64,000 nucleotides of DNA from assembly GCA_965277435.1 (NCBI GenBank), contig OZ255821.1, positions 5,642,001 to 5,706,000 on the forward strand, written 5' to 3'. The notes beneath the pieces were generated by a model, which was not told the DNA's origin, searched no databases, and worked only from the letters and a program-made list of their open reading frames with translations. The DNA comes from Bog-105 sp965277435. GTDB taxonomy: Bacteria > Acidobacteriota > Terriglobia > Bryobacterales > Bryobacteraceae. Both the position numbers and the translations under genes were made by a program. This document shows positions 8,841 to 16,638 of the stretch, piece by piece. Numbering within the stretch: the stretch's first letter is position 1; the number at the start of each line of letters is the position of its first letter.

Positions 8841-8984
8841 TATTTAGCGTGGGCACTGCTGGAATCGCCGAACCTGGTGATTCTGGACGAAAGTTTTGCA
8901 GCGCTCGATTCGGAGACGGCCCGACTGGCTTTGGAGACAACGGTGGAGCGGGCGAAAGACGCGGAGTTTGTTCCTCCCCAATAA
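8829..8984 (+). pseudogene. C-terminal remnant of an ABC transporter ATPase
   Basis: About 51 codons read KRRLYLAWALLESPNLVILD, then ESFAALDSETARLALETT, and end in TAA at 8982-8984. This is the segment after the ABC signature: Walker B (NLVILDE) and the D-loop (SFAALD). The Walker A and signature motifs are missing, so this is only a stump. It ends 65 bp before the kelch gene. It could represent the ATPase of a lost exporter or simply insertional debris. Confidence 0.72.
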
Positions 8985-9049
8985 AAGAAGCGGAAGGAAG
9001 CTTTTCATTCACAGGCGATTGGGTGTAGAATCCCATTCGAGTCGAAAAC

Positions 9050-10621
9050 ATGAAACAGAAAATACTCATAGCTGCGGCGGCCATGTGGATGATTTGGCCC
9101 AGCGTTGCCGGCGCACAACAGCTCCCGCCGCTGACCCCGATCCCGCCGCCGCATGGCCATTCCATCCTCGCGCAGACCCACAGGGCCGATCTTGCGGCTC
9201 AAGCGGGTTCGCCGTGGCAGGCGCTGACGAACCAACCTACGTTTCTGGTTAACGGCGCCTGTAACCCGCTTCAGCTTACCGATGGCACGGTTATGGTGCA
9301 GGATTGCGGCTCTCAGAACTGGTGGCGGCTGACGCCGGATGACACCGGCAATTACGTAAACGGGACGTGGACGCAATTGGCGTCACTGCCGTCTGGATAC
9401 AGCCCGCTCTATCACTCGTCCGCGGTATTGCCTGATGGGCGCGTCATCATCGAGGGTGGCGAATACAATTTTTTTCACGACGTTGAGACGAATTTGGGCG
9501 CTATCTACGACCCGGTAGCAAACACATGGACGTCCGTGCCGCCGCCTGCAGGGTTGGCGAGGATTGGCGATGCTCAGAGCGTTGTGCTCGCTAATGGGAC
9601 TTATATGCAGGCCAATTGCTGCACCACGGAAGCCGATCTGCTCGATCCCAAGACCTTAGCGTGGACTCCAACCGGGGCAGGCAAGTCCGATGTTTATTCC
9701 GAGGAAGCGTGGACGCTGCTGCCCAATCAGCGGGTGCTGACGGTGGACACGTACGTTTTTCAATACAACGCCACGGGAATGAACTCGGAGATCTACAATC
9801 CCAGCACAGGCAGATGGCAGAGCGCGGGCGGGACAAGATTGCAACTCTGGGATTCGGCAGCGGATTGCGGCGGACAGACGGTCTCCTCGTTTGAAGTGGG
9901 GCCTGGAGTCTTACGGCCCGACGGAACGGTCTTTTACACCGGGGCGAACAGCTGCGGCGCAGCGCATACCGCAATCTACAATTCTTTTACCGGAAAATGG
10001 ACGGCTGGACCGGATTTCCCGAGCGGACTCGACATCGCCGACGGCCCGGCGGCATTGGAGCCGAATGGCAAGGTTTTGATGATGGCCAGCCCAGGGATCT
10101 ATCAAACACCTGCGACGTTCCTCGAATGGGATGGAAAGAACCTGACCCAGATCCCCGGCACGCCAAACGCACCGAGCGATTCGTCCTACTACGGCAACAT
10201 GCTGGTGCTTCCGACGGGCCAGATTCTGCTGACCGACTACTCGAATGACGTCGAGATTTTCACGCCCGCGGCCAGCCCTAAGCCGAATACAAGACCGCTC
10301 GTTCTGTTCACGCCGCTCCTTCTTAGCCCGGGCGATTCGTATCAAGTCTTCGGAATAGGATTGAACGGCGTTTCGCAGGGAGCGGCGTACGGAGACGACG
10401 TCCAAGCCGCCACGAACTATCCCTTGGTGCGCATTACGAATCTCAAGACCGGCCATGTTTTCTATAGCCGAACCCACGATCACAGCAGCATGGCTGTTGC
10501 ATCGGATGCTATTGTGTCCACTCATTACGATGTTCCAGACGGCCAGGAACCGGGTCTCAGCGAGCTGGTTGTGGTTGCGAACGGGATCTCCTCGAATCCT
10601 GTCCTTATTTACGTGCAGTAG
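9050..10621 (+). CDS. Secreted kelch-repeat / galactose-oxidase-like protein
   Basis: This 523-residue exported protein has a signal peptide (MKQKILIAAAAMWMIWPSVAGAQ) and a series of kelch-like blades, each with the pattern LPDGRVIIEGGE, AIYDPVANTWT, EIYNPSTGRWQSAGG and NGKVLMMAS. The C-terminal ~120 residues (SPGDSYQVFG, YPLVRITN, VASDAIVSTHYDVPD) resemble the DUF1929/Ig-like domain that closes glyoxal and galactose oxidases. I cannot identify the Cys-Tyr copper cofactor residues with confidence, so an oxidase activity is only possible. It stands alone, after the debris at 8310-8984, and is the only intact gene between 8.2 and 11 kb. Confidence 0.8.
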   Translation: MKQKILIAAAAMWMIWPSVAGAQQLPPLTPIPPPHGHSILAQTHRADLAAQAGSPWQALTNQPTFLVNGACNPLQLTDGTVMVQDCGSQNWWRLTPDDTGNYVNGTWTQLASLPSGYSPLYHSSAVLPDGRVIIEGGEYNFFHDVETNLGAIYDPVANTWTSVPPPAGLARIGDAQSVVLANGTYMQANCCTTEADLLDPKTLAWTPTGAGKSDVYSEEAWTLLPNQRVLTVDTYVFQYNATGMNSEIYNPSTGRWQSAGGTRLQLWDSAADCGGQTVSSFEVGPGVLRPDGTVFYTGANSCGAAHTAIYNSFTGKWTAGPDFPSGLDIADGPAALEPNGKVLMMASPGIYQTPATFLEWDGKNLTQIPGTPNAPSDSSYYGNMLVLPTGQILLTDYSNDVEIFTPAASPKPNTRPLVLFTPLLLSPGDSYQVFGIGLNGVSQGAAYGDDVQAATNYPLVRITNLKTGHVFYSRTHDHSSMAVASDAIVSTHYDVPDGQEPGLSELVVVANGISSNPVLIYVQ

Positions 10622-10651
10622 GCTCCCATCACGAATGCGCGATCTCAGCGC

Positions 10652-10680
10652 ATGACAGTGTCCGCCGTCCGCACTGTTAT
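10652..10680 (+). promoter_or_regulatory. Sigma70-like promoter with overlapping inverted repeat upstream of padR remnant
   Basis: The sequence shows ATGACA (10652-10657), a 17-bp spacer and TGTTAT (10675-10680). An inverted repeat ACAGTG (10655-10660) / CACTGT (10672-10677), spaced 11 bp, spans from the -35 box to the -10 box. The layout is the same as that at 21218-21246 in front of an intact padR, which suggests an autoregulatory PadR operator. A further inverted repeat, ATGTCG/CGACAT, sits at 10679-10695. Function is inferred. Confidence 0.45.
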
Positions 10681-10686
10681 GTCGTC

Positions 10687-10902
10687 ATGCGACATGTCGT
10701 GGTGAGCAATGAGGCTATCGAACGCAAACCACTTACCGAACCTGTTTTCCTGATTTTGACCAGCTTGGCCGATCAGCCCAGGCATGGATATGCGGTGCTG
10801 CAAGATATCCGGCGGATGACAGGATGGGCTGATAGAGCGGTTTTGACAGAAGGACAATTCGCGGGACAAGCGAGTATGCGTTTGAAAGAGAGGGAGGCGT
10901 AG
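10687..10902 (+). pseudogene. Truncated PadR-family regulator
   Basis: The first ~35 codons after ATG 10687 match the winged-helix N-terminus of PadR regulators (PLTEPVFLILTSLADQPRHG, then YAVLQDI). From about residue 40 the sequence stops resembling the family: the expected LSPGTLYG...RRRYYRLT part is absent and a stop comes at 10900-10902. It is probably a dead regulator left from a lost PadR-permease pair. The remaining 180 bp up to 11081 contain no further recognisable gene. Confidence 0.65.
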
Positions 10903-11081
10903 GGCCGTGCAAAGAATATATCGAGCAATCCTTCGGTTGTATTCAGCAAGGTAAAGAACAACGTTTGCCGCCGAGTGATCAAAGGGCGTCTGAACTGGCA
11001 AGAACAGATTCCGAGCTCCGGCTTCCCCTTCAAATATCGCGGGGAAGCCGCCCGGGCCGGTTAGCTCGAATCGCTGCTTGA

Positions 11082-13727
11082 CTATTCGCAACGCAATGCG
11101 CTAATCGGATCGACGCTCAACGCGCGGCGGGCAGGCAAGTAGGATGCAAGTAAAGCGATAAAAAAGATGGCAACAGCTACCGCCATAAAAGTGACCGGAT
11201 CAGCGGAGCTAACGGAGAAAAGAAGATTCGCCATCAATCGGGTCAAGCAAAAGGAAGCGGTCAGGCCAGTGAGAATTCCCACCGCCGCGATCTTCGCCCC
11301 CTGCGCAAGCACTATTCGCAGCACATCTCCAGACTGAGCTCCCAATGCCATGCGAATCCCGATTTCCTGCGTCCGCTGGGCGACGGAGTATGAGATAACG
11401 CCATAAATACCGACAGCTGCCAAGGCCAGCGCCAGGGCGCTGAAGCAGCCGAGGACGACGAAGGTAACGTGGCGCGTCGAGACCGAATCGCGAACGTATT
11501 GCTCCATCGTGGCGATCGCAAAGACGGGCTGGTCCTTGTCAATCGAAGCAACGGCGCTTCGGATCTCTGAGGTTAACAGCGCCGGTTCGCCGGCCGATTT
11601 CACGAGCAGCGTCATGGAACCCGTGACGGCCTGATGGAGCGGAAGATATATTTCGAAACGAGCGGGATTCGCCAGCCCGTACATTTTGGTTTCACCCACC
11701 ACTCCGACAACCGTGAGCCACTGCGGCAGATCTTTCGAAGACGGGTGGCCCAGCAGGAAGCGGCTGCCGATCGGATTTCGCCCCGCAAAAAACTGTTTGG
11801 CTAGCAGCGAGTTAATCATGGCCACGCGCGCGCCCTTCTCGTTATCCATCTCGGTGAACGTTCGGCCCCGTAGGAGCCGGACGCCTAGCGTGTTGACGTA
11901 AGCAGGGCTAATCACGTGAACGTCGGGATGCGGGAAACTCCCTGGCTTCGGGAGCGTGATGCCGTCAATGGTGATATCAGTCCGCCCATGGTCGTTCGCC
12001 AGCGGCACGCCTGTTCCGAGCGCAGCCGCCTGGATCCCCGGCAATTCGCGCGTGCGGCTGAGTAACCTATCCCAAAAATTGAGAATCGCGGGATCTTTAT
12101 CGTATTGAGAAGTCCGCAAATCGATGCGCATCGTGAGCACGTGCGCGGTTCGAATTCCCGCATTCACGGACAGCAGGCGAAAGAGGCTCTGCATCATCAG
12201 TCCTGCGCCAATCAGCAGAACCAGCGCAAGGGAAACCTCCGCTACGGCGAGAATGCCGCGCCAGCGACTTTGCGCTGGGCCCGTGCCGGTAGTCCGCCCC
12301 CCGTCTTTTAATTCCAGTTGCAGATCCGCCCTGGTGGAGTGCAGAGCGGGCACCAGTCCAAAGACGAATGCGGACAAAGCCACCACGCCCGCGGTAAAAA
12401 GAAGAGCCGGTCCATTCAGCTCGACATTCGCGCCCGCTAGCATACCCTCGGGAATCAGTCCTACCAGTCCGCGGATTACGGCAACCGCCAGCGCCAGCCC
12501 TGCCAAGCCGCCCAGGGACGTCACAATGAGACTCTCCGCGAGCATCTGCGCAACGACCCGGCCACGGCTCGCGCCAACGGCCATGCGCAGCGCAATTTCC
12601 CTGTTGCGCCCCGCGTTATGCATCAGAAACAAGTTGCCAACGTTCGCGCAAGCAATTAGAAGTACAAAAGTGACGGCAGCAAAAAGGACGATAACCGCCG
12701 GACGTATCTCACTGACGAACACGTCGCGCAGGGGCTGCAAGGCCACTCCGAACTGGTCGTTAGAGCCCGGATAAGCTCTTGCCAGTCGAGCCGCAATGCC
12801 TTCCATTTCCGCTCGTGCCTGCTCAAAGGTGATGCGTGGGAGTAACCGCCCCAGCACGATCATCTCACCGCGATCGCCGCGCTCACTGGCGGAGGAATTA
12901 TGAGTCAGCCACACGCCGACCGGTTCCAGCAAGTCGGTTTTTTCAGTCCACCGGAACTCCGGAGGCAGCACGCCGACGATGTTAAAACTGCGGCCATCGA
13001 GCGCTATGCTTCGTCCGATGACTTTGCGGTCGCCGCCAAAATGCGATTGCCAAAGCGGATAGCTCAGCAGCACCACCGCCGCCGCGACGGCCTTCTCCTC
13101 TGATACGTCGAAGTCTCGTCCCAGAAAAGGACGCAGGCCTAGCATCGAAAGGAAGTTTGTAGACACAGCTTGCGCCTTCACGTTTTCCGGCTGGTTAATG
13201 CCGGAGAGGCTAAATCCCACGCTGCTTACCGCCGCCATCTGGGAAAAAACTTTGTTCTGCGCCTGCCAATCTCCGAAGTTGGGATACGAAACGCTCACTA
13301 GACCGACCTTGGGTGTCGTCTCGTTAAGTACGATCAGGCGCGCGGCATCGTTGTAAGGCAGCGGCCGGAGCAAAATGCCATAGAGTACGGAAAATATCGC
13401 CGTGTTTGCACCAATGCCGAGAGCGAGGGTGAGTAGTGCGGCCACTGTAAATCCCGGTGACTTACGGAGCACGCGCCATCCGTACCGAAGATCGTGCACG
13501 AGAGTTTCGAATAAACGTACTCCCCAGGCATCACGGCATTCCTCCTTCAGCCGGTCCACCCCCAAATTCATCTTTGCCTCCCTTAGAGCGTCCGCTTCTG
13601 TCAGACCCGCCATCCGGTACTTTTCGATTTGCTGCTGGAGATGAAACCGCAGCTCCTCCTCCAGATCCGCCTCCGCAACATTTCTTTGGAACACGGAGCG
13701 GAGACGAAAAACAATATCGTGGAGCAT
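11082..13727 (-). CDS. ADOP permease (MacB/FtsX-like duplicated ABC permease)
   Basis: This 881-residue inner-membrane protein is of the 'acidobacterial duplicated orphan permease' type. It starts at ATG 13727 with a soluble prefix (LRSVFQRNVAEADLEEELRF, a typical permease prefix), followed by the first TM helix at LALGIGANTAIFSVLYGILL, a MacB_PCD periplasmic domain, an FtsX-like core (ACANVGNLFLMHNAGRNREI), a second periplasmic domain (TVVGVVGETKMYG) and a second FtsX domain ending in YLPARRALSVDPISALRCE. No ATPase is encoded nearby. It lies 11 bp downstream of a PadR gene and is clearly regulated with it. The transported substrate of this family is unknown. Confidence 0.92.
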   Translation of the reverse strand: MLHDIVFRLRSVFQRNVAEADLEEELRFHLQQQIEKYRMAGLTEADALREAKMNLGVDRLKEECRDAWGVRLFETLVHDLRYGWRVLRKSPGFTVAALLTLALGIGANTAIFSVLYGILLRPLPYNDAARLIVLNETTPKVGLVSVSYPNFGDWQAQNKVFSQMAAVSSVGFSLSGINQPENVKAQAVSTNFLSMLGLRPFLGRDFDVSEEKAVAAAVVLLSYPLWQSHFGGDRKVIGRSIALDGRSFNIVGVLPPEFRWTEKTDLLEPVGVWLTHNSSASERGDRGEMIVLGRLLPRITFEQARAEMEGIAARLARAYPGSNDQFGVALQPLRDVFVSEIRPAVIVLFAAVTFVLLIACANVGNLFLMHNAGRNREIALRMAVGASRGRVVAQMLAESLIVTSLGGLAGLALAVAVIRGLVGLIPEGMLAGANVELNGPALLFTAGVVALSAFVFGLVPALHSTRADLQLELKDGGRTTGTGPAQSRWRGILAVAEVSLALVLLIGAGLMMQSLFRLLSVNAGIRTAHVLTMRIDLRTSQYDKDPAILNFWDRLLSRTRELPGIQAAALGTGVPLANDHGRTDITIDGITLPKPGSFPHPDVHVISPAYVNTLGVRLLRGRTFTEMDNEKGARVAMINSLLAKQFFAGRNPIGSRFLLGHPSSKDLPQWLTVVGVVGETKMYGLANPARFEIYLPLHQAVTGSMTLLVKSAGEPALLTSEIRSAVASIDKDQPVFAIATMEQYVRDSVSTRHVTFVVLGCFSALALALAAVGIYGVISYSVAQRTQEIGIRMALGAQSGDVLRIVLAQGAKIAAVGILTGLTASFCLTRLMANLLFSVSSADPVTFMAVAVAIFFIALLASYLPARRALSVDPISALRCE

Positions 13728-13738
13728 GGCGCGTCCTC

Positions 13739-14071
13739 TTAAACCGTCCCGAGTACTTGAGCCATGGCGGCCGCCAGTTGGTTCCAACTCTCCGTTTGTA
13801 AATCAAGCTGCCGATGGCCGGTTTTTGTGAGTTCGTAGTATTTAGCGCGCCGGTTGTTGTCCGATGTGCCCCAGAGCGCTTTAATCCATCCGCGGCGTTC
13901 CAGCCTATGTAAAGCGGGATACAACGAACCTTGCTGAATGCACAGCTGGTCGCCGGAGGTTTGTTGAATGCGTTCGGAAATGCCCCAGCCATGCTGAGAT
14001 CCAAGAGCGAGAGTGCGCAGAATGAGAAGATCAACAGTCCCTTGTGGAAGATCCAGACCGTGTTCTGACAT
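13739..14071 (-). CDS. PadR family transcriptional regulator
   Basis: This is a 110-residue winged-helix repressor. The conserved DNA-binding part is complete: GTVDLLILRTLALGSQHGWG, then ISERIQQ, the recognition segment QQGSLYPALHRLERRGWI, and the wing RRAKYYELTKTG. It has the short C-terminal dimerisation helix of subfamily-2 PadR proteins. The permease gene starts 11 bp downstream, so the pair forms an operon in which PadR presumably represses itself and the permease. A candidate promoter lies at 14098-14126. Confidence 0.93.
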   Translation of the reverse strand: MSEHGLDLPQGTVDLLILRTLALGSQHGWGISERIQQTSGDQLCIQQGSLYPALHRLERRGWIKALWGTSDNNRRAKYYELTKTGHRQLDLQTESWNQLAAAMAQVLGTV

Positions 14072-14097
14072 GTGTACCCCTCGTACCTCTACAAGAG

Positions 14098-14126
14098 ATT
14101 GTGCATCAACTTTTGTCGAAGTGCAA
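14098..14126 (-). promoter_or_regulatory. Candidate padR promoter and small operator-like repeat
   Basis: On the minus strand TTGCAC (14126-14121), a 17-bp spacer and CACAAT (14103-14098) form a plausible sigma70 promoter 26 nt before the padR start. Immediately downstream, CTCT-TGT-AGAG (14087-14097) is a short inverted repeat that could be an operator. It is weaker than the elements at 10652 and 21218. Confidence 0.3.
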
Positions 14127-14155
14127 GGGGAACAATGTCGACCGTGTTTCCGGGT

Positions 14156-15124
14156 TCAAAACCCTTCCCACACCAGCGCCGGGAAACTGGATTGCGCGCG
14201 AAAGCCTACCGATTCATATAGACGGATGGCGCTGATATTCGACGAGGTAACGGTCAGGCTCACGGACGTGCGGCCCGAGTCGACAATTCTGACAAGCGAC
14301 TGGCGCAGCAGTTCATAGCCCAAGCGGGCGTTCCGCACAGCGGGCAAGGTGCAGAGCTGCGTAATGTGGCCCGCTTGTGCCGATACCATGCTGGCCAGAC
14401 AGACGCCGCACACCCGACCGCTGCGCTCGTCCACCGCGACTGTCGAACACTCCGGCGAAAAGGTCCCGCAGCCGGGATACTTCACAATGTTCATGAGGAA
14501 GTGGCGTGCGCCCGGTATGGTGCGGTACTGATCGTTGATTTCGCTATCGACATGGCCGCGATAGGACGCCGACACCAGGTGAGCGACCTCTTCAGCGAGC
14601 CGTTCCGACCACGGCACAAACGATACGTTGATCTCGGGCGACTGGCTTTGCAGACGAAGGACCGCGGGCCGGCCAATCTCCATGAAGCAGCGCTCGAATC
14701 GGGACAGCTGTTTGTGAAACGGCAGCGGCTGCGAGGCGGGTGAATGCAGCAGCATCAGCTGCGACTCGATGCGGCGGATGCCGGAAATCAGCATGATGCC
14801 CTGCACCGTTGCGCCCAGCAGCATCATCTCGTTGGCGGAACTGGCGTAGCGGTCTTTAATGAAGAAATCGCCGATCAGCCCTTTGCGGCCTTCGCAGACG
14901 TGATAGGCATAGCCAACCACTTCCCTGCCCGCCACCAGTGCGTAGCCGTACAGAGAACGAAGCTGAACAAAGCGGCGCAGCAATTCTGCCGACGGGCGAA
15001 AGTCCCAGCGGAAACGGCTCTCCCAAAGTTCAATCTCTTCCTGAAACAAGGGATCGATATCGGAGGCCGTCAACGTCGGCAACTCCACAACGTCCGGGGA
15101 TCGAACCTGTGGGCTCGCCGACAT
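14156..15124 (-). CDS. GNAT-family N-acetyltransferase, two-domain
   Basis: This 322-residue cytosolic protein has two acetyltransferase-like halves. The first (residues ~20-170; ALVAGREVVGYAYHV) lacks a clear acetyl-CoA loop and is probably degenerate. The second (~165-320) has the canonical beta4 (CGVCLASMV), the pyrophosphate-binding V-x-x-x-x-R-x-G-x region as TLPAVRNARLGYELL, and the C-terminal NISAIRLYESVGF. It starts at ATG 15124, 7 bp after alaC, so it is cotranscribed with it. The acceptor is unknown. Confidence 0.8.
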   Translation of the reverse strand: MSASPQVRSPDVVELPTLTASDIDPLFQEEIELWESRFRWDFRPSAELLRRFVQLRSLYGYALVAGREVVGYAYHVCEGRKGLIGDFFIKDRYASSANEMMLLGATVQGIMLISGIRRIESQLMLLHSPASQPLPFHKQLSRFERCFMEIGRPAVLRLQSQSPEINVSFVPWSERLAEEVAHLVSASYRGHVDSEINDQYRTIPGARHFLMNIVKYPGCGTFSPECSTVAVDERSGRVCGVCLASMVSAQAGHITQLCTLPAVRNARLGYELLRQSLVRIVDSGRTSVSLTVTSSNISAIRLYESVGFRAQSSFPALVWEGF

Positions 15125-15131
15125 CTCCGAA

Positions 15132-16361
15132 TTATACGTTTACTTCGGCCAGCGTCGAGCTTGCTACATTTGCGCGGGTTTGGAGGAGGCGTCCGATACG
15201 CCGGGTGGCTTCGCGGGTGCGAGCTTCATTTTCGATCAGGCTGAAGCGCACAAAGCCTTCACCCATGGGACCGAAACCCATGCCGGGCGAAAGAGCGACA
15301 TGTGCCTCGCGCATCAGAAGCTTAACGAATTCGAGCGAGCCCATTGCGCGGAACGGTTCCGGCAAACGCGCCCAGAGAAACATAGTGGCTTTCGGCGGTT
15401 GTACCGGCCAGCCGGCTTGTTCGAGACCGTCCACCAGCCAGTTGCGGCGCTGCTGATACAAGTTACGAATCCTTGCCGGAGCGTCTTGGCACTCGAGCAG
15501 CGCCGTGACGGCAGCCAGTTGGATCGGCTGGAACATGCCGTAGTCGAGATAGCTTTTGATGCGGGTGAGAGCGGAGACAAGGTGGCGATTTCCCAGGCAA
15601 AAACCAACCCGCCAGCCTGCCATGTTGAAGCTCTTGGTCATCGAGTAGATTTCCACGGCGTAATCTTTCGCGCCTTCGACTTCGAGAATGCTGGGCGGGC
15701 GGTAACCATCGAAACCCAGTTCGGCATACGCGAAATCGTGAATCACATAGCAGCCATAAATGCGGGCGAGCGCAATAATCTCGCGCATGAAGTTCAAATC
15801 GACGCAGAGGGTGGTCGGGTTGTGCGGGAAAGAGATCAGGATGACTTTGGGTTTGTTAGCAACGGTGCGGAAGTGCTCCTTTAGATTATCTAGGAAGGTA
15901 GCGGTATCGGGCATGGCAAGCATCTGCGCATCTCCTTCGGCGAGCACTACGCCGAATTGATGGAGCGGATACGCGGGGTTGGCGGATACCACGGCATCGC
16001 CCGGTCGCAGCATGGCATAGAGCAAGTGGGCCAGGGCGTCTTTGGCACCCATCGTGACGATGGCTTCGTTTTCCGGATCGAGCGTAACGGAATACTGCTG
16101 GCGGTAGCGGTTGACGATAGCCAACCGCAGATCTTTGATACCGCGCGAAACCGAGTATCGATGGTTCAGCGGATCAGGCGCAGCCTCGATCAGCGTTTCA
16201 ACGGCGGCCGTAGGCGTAGCGCCATCCGGATTGCCCATGCCCATGTCGATAACGTCGATACCGGTAGCGCGCATTTGGTCGCGCAGTTCGTTGATGACGG
16301 CAAAAACATAGGGCGGAATTTTTTGAATGCGGTAAAACTCATCGCCAGGAGGCAGCGGCAT
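15132..16361 (-). CDS. alaC: Alanine-synthesising aminotransferase AlaC-like (class I/II)
   Basis: This PLP-dependent transaminase probably forms alanine from pyruvate with glutamate as donor. The chosen ATG at 16361 gives a 409-residue protein (MPLPPGDEFYRIQKIPPYVF) that aligns along its whole length with E. coli AlaC; a 117-residue upstream extension in the same frame is not coding. The visible active-site residues are N181, D209, Y212 and the Schiff-base lysine K243 in SMTKSFNMAGWRVGF. The C-terminal substrate region reads LSPGMGFGPMGEGFVRFSLI, also as in AlaC. It sits between a 65-residue membrane protein and a GNAT protein with gaps of 23 and 7 bp, which indicates a three-gene operon. 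Confidence 0.92.
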   Translation of the reverse strand: MPLPPGDEFYRIQKIPPYVFAVINELRDQMRATGIDVIDMGMGNPDGATPTAAVETLIEAAPDPLNHRYSVSRGIKDLRLAIVNRYRQQYSVTLDPENEAIVTMGAKDALAHLLYAMLRPGDAVVSANPAYPLHQFGVVLAEGDAQMLAMPDTATFLDNLKEHFRTVANKPKVILISFPHNPTTLCVDLNFMREIIALARIYGCYVIHDFAYAELGFDGYRPPSILEVEGAKDYAVEIYSMTKSFNMAGWRVGFCLGNRHLVSALTRIKSYLDYGMFQPIQLAAVTALLECQDAPARIRNLYQQRRNWLVDGLEQAGWPVQPPKATMFLWARLPEPFRAMGSLEFVKLLMREAHVALSPGMGFGPMGEGFVRFSLIENEARTREATRRIGRLLQTRANVASSTLAEVNV

Positions 16362-16384
16362 ATGCCAACTAGTGTATCGAGCGT

Positions 16385-16582
16385 TCAGACATGACGCAGG
16401 ACGCGTACCGGCAGAAAAATAATCGCAGACACCAGCGCGAGAGCGCCGCCAACGGCAATGCCTACAAAACGGAAAGGCAGCAGAAGCAGCCAGACGATGG
16501 GATAGAGCACCAGCGCGCCCAGAGCCAGCGGCCAGCACAGCACAAAAAGAAGGCACCACAGCAGAAAGGTCATCATTGGCAA
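16385..16582 (-). CDS. Small hydrophobic membrane protein
   Basis: This 65-residue protein is almost entirely membrane-embedded: a first helix over residues 5-30 (LLWCLLFVLCWPLALGALVL) and a second over about 35-58, ending in a basic VRVLRHV tail. No family is recognised. Evidence that it is a real gene: strong two-helix hydrophobicity, a tight 23-bp gap to alaC on the same strand, and no overlapping alternative gene. Alternative starts lie at codons 3 and 4 (Met). Confidence 0.6.
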   Translation of the reverse strand: MPMMTFLLWCLLFVLCWPLALGALVLYPIVWLLLLPFRFVGIAVGGALALVSAIIFLPVRVLRHV

Positions 16583-16638
16583 TTCCTAATGGGATACGCA
16601 AGCCGGGGCGCGCAGGTTCCGGCAATCGGATCACTGTT

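Noticed and set aside
8377..9165. 262-codon minus-strand open frame through the fragment region
   Set aside because: It crosses pieces of different genes in unrelated frames and the start of the kelch gene; its translation has no domain.
9911..10525. 204-codon open frame antisense to the kelch gene
   Set aside because: It has no family resemblance and lies wholly opposite a well-supported exported protein; high GC makes long antisense frames common.
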